A program made the position numbers and the translations under genes. From Thermoguttaceae bacterium (GTDB lineage Bacteria; Planctomycetota; Planctomycetia; Pirellulales; Thermoguttaceae), in the NCBI GenBank assembly GCA_017939795.1, contig JAGBAA010000062.1, positions 1-64,000 on the forward strand: a stretch of DNA of 64,000 nt. Reading direction: 5' to 3'. Each line of letters starts with the position of its first letter. Position 1 is the first letter of the stretch. Below the pieces are notes generated by a model. The model did not search any database. It was not told where the DNA came from and worked only from the letters and a program-made list of their open reading frames with translations. Below, one piece after another: positions 36,901 through 44,015 of the stretch.

Positions 36901-38151
36901 ATGTCTTTTTTGACGAGAAAACCGGAAAATACACAAGCTCCGTCTTCCGCATCTGCTGCGGCAGAACGGCAGGCTGGATCCGGTGCTGAGATACCGTCCG
37001 GAATCGCGTCCGGCACGGTGTCCCTGGCGGCGCTTTACCAGGCCATTGCGGACTCGCAGTCCCAGATCGCGCAGTACCTTCTGGCACGGGAAGCGGACGT
37101 TCAGAACCGTTTAGAGTCTGGGAATTTCGGAACCTCGAATGCTGGAACCGCCCCGAAAGATCCCGCGGAGGGCTCCTTCGGCAATTCCGCAGGCAATGCT
37201 GCCGGCTGCGGTTCGGATGCATTCCCTTCACTTTCCGGCAATCCGGCCATGGCGGGAGAACTGCGTCAGATGGCGCAGCAGTTCCCGGTGATCCTGGACC
37301 GATTGAATATGCTGGGACAGTTCATGGATCAGCAGATGATGTCGGCGATCATGCAGCGTTTCGAGCGTCTGGAGCTTCTTTTGAAGGAACTCCCTGCCGT
37401 ATCCGGAGGAGGCGTTTCCGGGACAGTTCCAGGAAACGTTTCCGGGATGGGCATCCACGAAGGCCAGCAGGCAGTCGGTTTTGATGCAGCCGGAGGGATC
37501 GTCGGCAGTTCCGCGGATCCAAACGCCAATGCGGCAATTTCCGATTCTGAAACGGCAGTTCCCCAGGGAATGGATCCTTCGGCAGGATCTTCAGACGACC
37601 CGAACATTTCCCCGGTCCCGCAGGGAATGCAGTCTGCGGCCGCCGATCCGATCCCGCAGGCCATGGTGTCCCAAATGTCACGTTCTGTACGTTCCGGCGA
37701 CACGCTGGATCAGCTGGACAAAGCGGTCTTTGGCGAAATGGCACTTGAGCCGTCGATCCAGAATGAGCGGCAGTACGTCCTTCAGGGGATCCTGGCACAT
37801 GATGCCGTCTGTTCCTATCTTGGCGGGATCATGATGATGTTCCAGTCGTCGACTCCCGAAAAAATGGTCCTTTTGCTCAAGGATCTCGGCGAGGCGCTCT
37901 ATCGTCTGGTCAACTCCCTTCCGGAAAATGATCTGGAACAGTTTGAGGACTCTGTCGCACGCTGGGCACAGTGGCTCTGTGAAAGTGCGGGTCTTCAGAA
38001 CCGGATCGAGCTGGTGCGTCCCGGACAGCGTTTCGATTCCGCGCGGCACAATTCCGCGTCGCGCGGGGTGACGGTCACGCAGGTCATGGGATGGGTCGTT
38101 CTTCGCGGAAATGGATCCGTCTACTCCAAGGCTCTGGTCGACGTTCAGTAA
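36901..38151 (+). CDS. Protein with GrpE-like C-terminal domain, probable partner of the SrfB-like ATPase
   Basis: A 416-residue protein. The N-terminal 270 residues are low-complexity (Gly, Ser, Ala, Pro, Gln) apart from two helical patches, at about 40-65 and 115-160. The last ~130 residues look like the nucleotide exchange factor GrpE: a helical stretch with VLLLKDLGEALYRLV, then WLCESAGLQNRIELVRPGQRFD, RHNSA, and a closing beta wing with VTVTQVMGWVV and YSKALVDV, which parallels the GrpE pattern 'G..FDP..H.A ... V...GY ... L.PA.V.V'. This is a motif comparison, not a search. Its position directly after the Hsp70-like gene supports it. AAAGGAG lies six bases before the ATG. It occupies the place where enterobacterial loci carry SrfA, which it does not obviously resemble. 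Confidence 0.55.
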   Translation: MSFLTRKPENTQAPSSASAAAERQAGSGAEIPSGIASGTVSLAALYQAIADSQSQIAQYLLAREADVQNRLESGNFGTSNAGTAPKDPAEGSFGNSAGNAAGCGSDAFPSLSGNPAMAGELRQMAQQFPVILDRLNMLGQFMDQQMMSAIMQRFERLELLLKELPAVSGGGVSGTVPGNVSGMGIHEGQQAVGFDAAGGIVGSSADPNANAAISDSETAVPQGMDPSAGSSDDPNISPVPQGMQSAAADPIPQAMVSQMSRSVRSGDTLDQLDKAVFGEMALEPSIQNERQYVLQGILAHDAVCSYLGGIMMMFQSSTPEKMVLLLKDLGEALYRLVNSLPENDLEQFEDSVARWAQWLCESAGLQNRIELVRPGQRFDSARHNSASRGVTVTQVMGWVVLRGNGSVYSKALVDVQ

Positions 38152-38214
38152 ATCGGGCGAGGGACCAAAGCGGTTTGCCTCAAAAGGCTGACGGCCTCCC
38201 AGGTCCGCGATGTA

Positions 38215-38250
38215 AACGGCAGGCCGCGGCTCGACACGCAGTCTGCCGTT
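38215..38250. other. Intergenic hairpin before ybaB
   Basis: AACGGCAG (38215-38222) pairs with CTGCCGTT (38243-38250) in the 219-base gap 38152-38370, which has no other feature I can name. Confidence 0.5.
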
Positions 38251-38370
38251 CATACAAAGGAACATTTTGCGGTTACGGTACGCCATTTTCCTGCACAGAC
38301 AAACATTGCAGACACAGGCAGGCACGCTGAAAAGATAAAACGAAACACGAAAGGAAAATTTTCAGAAAAG

Positions 38371-38715
38371 ATGGATTTTGGCAGTTTAAATTTTGGTGAT
38401 CTGATGGCTCGGGCCCAAGCCCTTCAGTCTCAGGTCCAGTCGATGCGGGAGACGATGCAGAACTCCACATTCACGGGGGCGGACGAAGATGAAGCGATCC
38501 GCATCTCCATGACAGGAAGATACGCCCCGGTTTCGGTCAAATGCGACCCGGAACTTTTTGGAGAAGAAGAAGCGGAAATTCTGGAAAAGATCATCTTCGC
38601 GGCACTCGTGAACGTCACGAATCAGATTCGTTCTGCCGAAGAACAGGGGAAACAGGACCTGGGCCAGTCCTTAGGTCTACCGCCCGGACTCATGGGGCAA
38701 TTCCCCGGACTCTGA
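38371..38715 (+). CDS. YbaB/EbfC-family nucleoid-associated protein
   Basis: A 114-residue protein of the YbaB/EbfC family, small dimeric DNA-binding proteins of the nucleoid. It shows the usual plan: an N-terminal helix with LMARAQALQSQVQSMRETM, a beta hairpin with FTGADEDEAIRISMTGRYAPVSVKCDPELF, and a C-terminal helix with LVNVTNQIRSAEEQG. The usual neighbours dnaX and recR are absent; here it lies between the GrpE-like and propeller genes. The ribosome binding site is poorly placed (AAAGGA 14 bases upstream). It may serve this cluster, or be the only YbaB of the cell. Confidence 0.82.
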   Translation: MDFGSLNFGDLMARAQALQSQVQSMRETMQNSTFTGADEDEAIRISMTGRYAPVSVKCDPELFGEEEAEILEKIIFAALVNVTNQIRSAEEQGKQDLGQSLGLPPGLMGQFPGL

Positions 38716-38821
38716 TCGAGGTTTCGCTGGATCGGCCGATTTCGGCGTTGGGGAGATCCCGCATAAAACGGAATAGAAAATCAAACCAGAAAACAGAACT
38801 TTACGATAAAACGGATTTGAG

Positions 38822-41653
38822 ATGAAAACATTTCAATGCACAAAATGCGGCTGCACACTGGCGCAGCCCACCGAACCGTTTCGCTGCCCGCAGTGTGGGT
38901 CGCAGGGAATTGGACTCTTTCGCGCACTGGGAGACAGTGGGAATGGTGCCTACGGAATGCCGCAGCAGGGCGGTTTTCGACCGCAGCAGCCGGGGATGAA
39001 CGGCGGATTTTCGGGTCAGGGAGGATACGGTGCGCCGCAGGGCGGATTTCAGCAAAACTCCTACCAGCCGCAGGGCGGGAATTTCCAGCAGGGCAGCATG
39101 AACGGCGGATTCCAGCAGCAGGGGACTTTTGGACAGCAGGGAGGCATGAATGCCGGTTTCCAACGTCCCAATCCGTCGGCGCCCTATGGCGGTGCGATGC
39201 CTGGAAACGGTGCGATGCCCGGACGCATGGGTGGAATGCCGGGTGGCGCAGTTCCTGGAGGCGCGATGCCCGGACGTATGGGCGGGATGCCGGGAAATGC
39301 GATGCCGGGCGGAACGATGAACCGGATGGGCGGCGGTTTCCAGCAGAACGGTTTTGGCAGTCCGATGGGAGGCAATCCGTCGATGAGCGGCCAGATGTCC
39401 GGAAACTTTCAGCGTCCTGGATTCGGCACGGCTCCGCAAGGTATGGGAAATGCCTACCCGCAGCAGGGAGGAAATTTCGGCCCGCAGGGAATAAACGCCC
39501 AGATGCCGCAGAGTCAGCAGCCCGGATTCCAGCACCAGGGAATGAACGCCCAGATGCCGCAGAGTCAGCAGCCCGGATTCCAGCAGCAGGGAATGAACGC
39601 CCAGATGCCGCAGAGTCAGCAGCCCGGATTCCAGCAGCAGGGAATGAACCCCCAGATGCCGCAGAATCAGCAGCCCGGATTCCAGCAGCAGGGAATGAAC
39701 CCCCAGATGCCGCAGAGTCAACAGCCCGGATTCCAGCACCAGGGAATGAACGCCCAGATGCCGCAGAGTCAACAGTCTGGATTTCAGCAGCAGGGAATGA
39801 ACACCCAGATGCCGCAGAGTCAGCCGATGCAGCAGCCCCAGCAGGTTTCTCCGCAGGGAATGGCTCCGATGCAGGATATGAACGCAGGAATGGCCGGAGC
39901 ATCGGCAGAGACTGCAGGTCAGACTTTCCCGCAGCAGAATGTGTCTGCTGTCCCGCAGAATACAGCACCGCAGGCTCCGGCTTCGGCACCGGTACAGGCT
40001 CCAGTTCCGGAATCGAATGTGCCCTCGGCCCAACCTCAGCCGCCTGTCCAGCAGAATATTTCGCCGCAGACGCCAGCGCAACCGCCAGTTTCGGCCGCCG
40101 AAACCGCACCGGCACCGCATCCCGTTTCGGCCCCAGGCCAGCCGGCAGCCCAGAAACCCGCACTGAAACCGGGCATGAAACCGATCCCGCGTCCTGCAGG
40201 TACGGCTCCGGCAGCACCTCAGCGTCCTGCTGGAACTCCGGTACAGCGTCCCGCTGGTCCGCCTGCGGCTCCGCGTCCAACAGCAGCTCCGCAGAAACGG
40301 CCCATGGCTCAGGTCCAGCAGCGTCCAGTTCAGCGGCCGGCAGCTCCGGCGGAACAGAAACCGGCGGCGGCTCCGGAACAGCGCGGGATCCGCGTTCGTC
40401 AGGTCCCGCAGCGCCCGGCAGCCGGAGCGCAGGCGGAACGTCCGCGATACCGTGCACCGGAACCGCGTCCGCAGATCCGTCCGGAGATCGACCGTCCGGA
40501 ACGCTGTTTCTGGGGTTTTCCGGAACAGCCTCCGTTCACGTGCGATGCACGTCCGATGCGTAATGCGCCGGTCGTGGACGAAAAAGGACGTTTGGTGCTC
40601 GTCTCTCAGGGTAAGCTTTTCTGTCTGGACATCACGCGCCCGGAACCGGAAGTCGTCTGGGAATACATGATCCAGTCTCATGTTCCGGGACCGATCGTGG
40701 TGGACCAACACGGCGACTACCATCTCCACGCAATGGACGGCTACCTGCACATGGTGACGAAAGACGGAAAGCAGTCCTATCGTCCAGTCCAGGTTGGTGA
40801 ACCGCTCGGCTACGCAGCTCCCATCGTTGACGGTTGGGGCAACACCCTCATCAGCGGATACAATGGAGGGCTGATCCGAGTGAATGCACAGGGACAGAAA
40901 GACGCCAAACCGTATTTCCGTACCCGTGCCAAGCTCGATTCCTCCGGCGTCATTGCAGGCAGCGTGCTCTACATTGGGTCGGAAGACGGCTACCTTTTCG
41001 CTATTGACCTTGATGACGCAGGCGGACGCCTTCTCTGGGATCAGAGCAAGGAAGTCGGTTACGCCGGCGGTTTCCTCAATTCGTCACCTGCGATTGGAGC
41101 AGACGGGATCATCGTCGTCGCAACGCGAGCAGAAAAACTCCTGGGATTCCATTCCACCGGTGAAGTCGCGTGGACAGCCTACATGCCGGGTCAGCTGCTT
41201 GGCTCGCCGGTCATCGATGCGAATGGAAATATCTACGTCGGCGCCAGTATGTCGACGCGCCAGGGGAACCGCGGCTACCTCGTCTGCGTGGATGGAGTCT
41301 CACACAAGATCCGATGGCAGTTCGAGACAGACGATATGATCGAATCAACGCCATGTATCGGCAATGACGGAACGATCTACTTCGGCGACAACTCGGGCTG
41401 GCTCTACGCACTGAATTCGCACGGAGACAAAAAATGGTCAGCCAAATTTGAAGCGGGGATCCGTTCTGCCGGAACGATCGCGGCTCCGAAGCTCTTGACG
41501 TTTGCACTGGACGACGATGTCCTGGTCGCAGTCCGCTGCGATTCGGAAGAACTGAATGAAGCCGGCTGGCCGAAACTTGGGCACGACAATTTCCACAGTT
41601 TCCTCGGCCCTGTCGCGCCGCCGAAACCGCTTTCGGAAGATGCTCCGGAGTAG
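38822..41653 (+). CDS. Zinc-ribbon / Gly-Gln-Pro-rich / PQQ-type beta-propeller protein
   Basis: A 943-residue protein with three parts. Residues 1-30 are a zinc ribbon (C6, C9, C22, C25). Residues 35 to about 560 are low-complexity, rich in Gly, Gln, Met and Pro, and include six and a half copies of a 17-residue unit (see repeat), then a Pro/Ala-rich stretch. The C-terminal ~360 residues are a PQQ/quinoprotein-type beta-propeller with blades marked by 'G.LYALD'-like phrases: GKLFCLDITRP, VLYIGSEDGYLFAIDLD, NIYVGASMST, TIYFGDNSGWLYALNSHG. There is no signal peptide, so the protein is probably cytoplasmic, unusual for this propeller type. It lies between ybaB and moxR in the same direction. 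Function unknown. Confidence 0.75.
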   Translation: MKTFQCTKCGCTLAQPTEPFRCPQCGSQGIGLFRALGDSGNGAYGMPQQGGFRPQQPGMNGGFSGQGGYGAPQGGFQQNSYQPQGGNFQQGSMNGGFQQQGTFGQQGGMNAGFQRPNPSAPYGGAMPGNGAMPGRMGGMPGGAVPGGAMPGRMGGMPGNAMPGGTMNRMGGGFQQNGFGSPMGGNPSMSGQMSGNFQRPGFGTAPQGMGNAYPQQGGNFGPQGINAQMPQSQQPGFQHQGMNAQMPQSQQPGFQQQGMNAQMPQSQQPGFQQQGMNPQMPQNQQPGFQQQGMNPQMPQSQQPGFQHQGMNAQMPQSQQSGFQQQGMNTQMPQSQPMQQPQQVSPQGMAPMQDMNAGMAGASAETAGQTFPQQNVSAVPQNTAPQAPASAPVQAPVPESNVPSAQPQPPVQQNISPQTPAQPPVSAAETAPAPHPVSAPGQPAAQKPALKPGMKPIPRPAGTAPAAPQRPAGTPVQRPAGPPAAPRPTAAPQKRPMAQVQQRPVQRPAAPAEQKPAAAPEQRGIRVRQVPQRPAAGAQAERPRYRAPEPRPQIRPEIDRPERCFWGFPEQPPFTCDARPMRNAPVVDEKGRLVLVSQGKLFCLDITRPEPEVVWEYMIQSHVPGPIVVDQHGDYHLHAMDGYLHMVTKDGKQSYRPVQVGEPLGYAAPIVDGWGNTLISGYNGGLIRVNAQGQKDAKPYFRTRAKLDSSGVIAGSVLYIGSEDGYLFAIDLDDAGGRLLWDQSKEVGYAGGFLNSSPAIGADGIIVVATRAEKLLGFHSTGEVAWTAYMPGQLLGSPVIDANGNIYVGASMSTRQGNRGYLVCVDGVSHKIRWQFETDDMIESTPCIGNDGTIYFGDNSGWLYALNSHGDKKWSAKFEAGIRSAGTIAAPKLLTFALDDDVLVAVRCDSEELNEAGWPKLGHDNFHSFLGPVAPPKPLSEDAPE
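39488..39826 (+). repeat. 51-base tandem repeat encoding a 17-residue Met/Gln/Pro unit
   Basis: Units start at 39488, 39539, 39590, 39641, 39692, 39743 and 39794; the last is partial. Each encodes a 17-residue unit of the form GMNAQMPQSQQPGFQQQ. Copies differ by few bases (HQ/QQ, NAQ/NPQ, SQQ/NQQ), which points to recent expansion and exchange within the array. Confidence 0.95.
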
Positions 41654-41698
41654 GAAGAATTCCGCGGCTGAAAAGGTCCCGAGTCTGAGAAATACGTT

Positions 41699-41725
41699 TC
41701 CGGGGGCGGAACATCTGCCTCCGGA
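41699..41725. other. Intergenic hairpin before the MoxR gene
   Basis: TCCGGGGGC (41699-41707) pairs with GCCTCCGGA (41717-41725) with one G-T pair, in the 161-base gap between the propeller and MoxR genes. No T run follows. Confidence 0.55.
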
Positions 41726-41814
41726 TCAAAAATCGGAGATCCAAACTCTTCAGATCCAACCATAAAAAAACAAAACCAAACAGCAAAATTCCACATTTCA
41801 AGGAGTTTCAAAGA

Positions 41815-42801
41815 ATGGCATACACGCGAGAGGAAATGACTCAGCTTCTGCAGGGCGTAGCGGCTGATTTTGAAAAACTGGAGCACGAGCTTCAAAAAGC
41901 AGTCGTGGGTCAGAGTGAAGCGGTCCGCACGTCGCTGGCGGCACTGATCCTCGGCGGTCACATCCTGATCGAAGGCCTCCCCGGCACCGGGAAAACGCAT
42001 CTTGGAAATTCTCTTGCGGAGATCTTGACGCTTTCTTCGAGCCGGATCCAGTGTACGCCGGACCTGATGCCGACAGACATCATCGGGACGTACGTGATCA
42101 TGGAGACTGCGCAGGGACGCCGTGCATTTGAATTCCAGAAAGGCCCGCTTTTTGCGAGCATCGTCCTCGCGGATCAGATCAACCGTACGACACCGCGCAC
42201 ACAGTCTGCGATGCTGGAAGCGATGGAACAGGGGTCCGTCACGGTCTCAACAGAAAACTTTGCGCTTCCGGATCCGTTCCTGATCGTCGCGACGCAGAAT
42301 CCGCTGGAACAGGAAGGCACCTACCCGCTTCCCGAAGCTCAGGTAGACCGATTTCTTTTTCAGACGAAAACATCCATGCCGAAACCGGACGAAATGGCAG
42401 TGATCCTTCAGCGGTCCACAGGTTCCCAGCTTCCAGTTCTGCGCAGTGTGATGGACGGCAAGCGGATCCTGAAGATGCGCGACATCATCCGCAACATCAC
42501 GATCTCCGACGATCTCTGCCGCTGGTGCGTTTCGCTTCTGGACGCCTCTCAGCCGACGGGGAAATCGGCAGTTTCCGCAGTGAAAGACTACGTTCGGTAC
42601 GGAATCGGCCCGCGCGGAGTACAGGCACTCGTTCTGGCCGCAAAATTCTCGGCAGCAGTGGAGGCTCGTCCTGACGTAACGAAAAATGATGTCCTGAAGC
42701 TCGCCCTGCCCGTTCTTCGCCATCGGATCTTCCTGAACTTCCGCGGCGAAGCTGAAGGGATCTCCAAAGACGAGATCCTGACGCAGCTCATCGGCAAGTA
42801 G
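41815..42801 (+). CDS. MoxR-family AAA+ ATPase
   Basis: A 328-residue AAA+ ATPase of the MoxR group, chaperones that help to assemble or activate enzyme and envelope complexes, usually together with DUF58 and VWA proteins. Visible: the N-terminal VVGQSEAVRTSL segment, Walker A GLPGTGKTH at about 54-62, MoxR-typical LMPTDIIGT and GPLFASIVLADQINRT (Walker B), the ATQNPLEQEGTYPLPEAQVDRF sensor 1 region, and GPRGVQALVLAAK near the end. CAAGGAG precedes the ATG. The DUF58 gene follows directly, but no VWA gene is present nearby. Confidence 0.93.
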   Translation: MAYTREEMTQLLQGVAADFEKLEHELQKAVVGQSEAVRTSLAALILGGHILIEGLPGTGKTHLGNSLAEILTLSSSRIQCTPDLMPTDIIGTYVIMETAQGRRAFEFQKGPLFASIVLADQINRTTPRTQSAMLEAMEQGSVTVSTENFALPDPFLIVATQNPLEQEGTYPLPEAQVDRFLFQTKTSMPKPDEMAVILQRSTGSQLPVLRSVMDGKRILKMRDIIRNITISDDLCRWCVSLLDASQPTGKSAVSAVKDYVRYGIGPRGVQALVLAAKFSAAVEARPDVTKNDVLKLALPVLRHRIFLNFRGEAEGISKDEILTQLIGK

Positions 42802-42876
42802 CTTGCGAGTCGGCACGATTTATGAGGCAGTATGATTTTCGGGTCGGCAGAGATCTACGGTACGAAAGGGAAACTC

Positions 42877-43797
42877 ATGGCATCGATCTTCACTCCGGAG
42901 CTTGAAAGACAGCTGAAGGTCAGCGTCCGGACAGCAATGCGCTGCGGCGGCGGGATCCTCGCATTCCGCCCTGAAATACTCCCGGCTGGCGGTACGGAAT
43001 GGACGGGACTGCGCGACTACACAACGGGGGACGACCCGCACCGGATCGACTGGGGGATATGCGCACGGCATGATGAGCTGCGAGTGCGGGTCTATGCAGG
43101 AACGGCACGGCGCAAGGCGTATCTGCTTCTCGACACTTCGTTCGGCATGAGTTTCCGTCCGACCAAACTTCTGGCGGCCAAACGTGCGGCAGCAGTTCTT
43201 GCGGCCGGGATCCTGGAGTCCGGAGCCTCTTTGGAATTTGGCGCCTTCACGCCGGATCTCACCCTTTTCCCGATCCTGACGCACCCGCAGAAATGCGGCA
43301 GATTCCTTCGTTTTCTGGAGGAAACGCCGTTTTCCGAGACTCCGAATCTCGTGAACTTCGAATTTACCGCCCACGCGTTCCTTTCCCAGAACCGCAAACC
43401 GGGCGAGCTATACATTCTGAGTGATTGTTTCGGCGAATCGGATTCCTTCAGCAAGGATTTTGAAATCGGATTGAATCGGCTCCAGCGTGCGGGTTTTTCC
43501 TGCCGACTGATCCACCTGACAGATCCGACGGACCGGGCGGAAAATTTCGTCGGTGATGTGGACATCTGCGACGAAAGCCGCGGATACCGACAGACGATCA
43601 CGCTTACGGAACGGGATCTCGCAGTTTACCAGCGGCTCTATGATGCCTACATTGCGGACGTTCAGAAATACTGCATGGATCGGGCGATCCCTTACGCACG
43701 CATTGCAGCCGACTCGCCGATGGAGATCCTCTGCTTCACGGCACTTGGACTTTCGGAAAAAGCGGCCCGTGCGAATCCATGGGCGGAGTATATTTAG
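42877..43797 (+). CDS. DUF58 family protein
   Basis: A 306-residue soluble protein of the DUF58 family, regularly encoded next to MoxR ATPases. It has the key motif GTEWTGLRDYTTGDDPHRIDW (about 39-59), then a VWA-like fold with YLLLDTSFGMSF (a partial DxSxS metal site) and ELYILSDCF. It lacks the N-terminal membrane helices of some DUF58 proteins. The start at 42877 has AAAGGGA upstream; an in-frame ATG at 42832 is also possible. It follows moxR by 75 bases and closes the cluster; the next gene, pfp, has its own promoter. Confidence 0.85.
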   Translation: MASIFTPELERQLKVSVRTAMRCGGGILAFRPEILPAGGTEWTGLRDYTTGDDPHRIDWGICARHDELRVRVYAGTARRKAYLLLDTSFGMSFRPTKLLAAKRAAAVLAAGILESGASLEFGAFTPDLTLFPILTHPQKCGRFLRFLEETPFSETPNLVNFEFTAHAFLSQNRKPGELYILSDCFGESDSFSKDFEIGLNRLQRAGFSCRLIHLTDPTDRAENFVGDVDICDESRGYRQTITLTERDLAVYQRLYDAYIADVQKYCMDRAIPYARIAADSPMEILCFTALGLSEKAARANPWAEYI

Positions 43798-43932
43798 CAG
43801 ACGCGGAATTTTGCGAAAATGATCCGCCGTATCATTCCGGATCTTGAACCATTTCACGAAACTCAAACAGCGGGACATCGGGATTTTTGAAGAAAATTCA
43901 CGGTGCCCCCTGTTTTTTTTCGGCAAATATGG

Positions 43933-43938
43933 TATAAT
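43933..43938 (+). promoter_or_regulatory. Extended -10 element of the pfp promoter
   Basis: TATAAT with TG one base upstream (TGGTATAAT), 78 bases before the pfp start. There is no good -35 box at the right distance, which is usual for extended -10 promoters. Confidence 0.6.
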
Positions 43939-44015
43939 GAACAAGATTTTAGTTTCCGGCGGGAGTTTTGTGCCGGATTTTGAAAGTGTTTTCATTTTTT
44001 CAGATTGGAGTCAAA

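Noticed and set aside
34766-37231. Minus-strand open frame of 821 codons opposite the SrfB-like gene
   Set aside because: It mirrors the codon structure of the sense gene, has Arg/His/Asp-rich low-similarity sequence and no ribosome binding site; long antisense frames are common in this genome.
39488-39826. A CRISPR array
   Set aside because: The regular spacing at 39488-39826 is a contiguous coding tandem repeat without unique spacers; no CRISPR-like repeat-spacer structure or cas gene is present in the window.
38801-40750. Minus-strand open frames of 558 and 649 codons opposite the propeller gene
   Set aside because: They are produced by the repetitive Gln/Pro/Gly coding sequence read backwards; repeats such as 'DSAASG' are only the antisense of the 51-base units.
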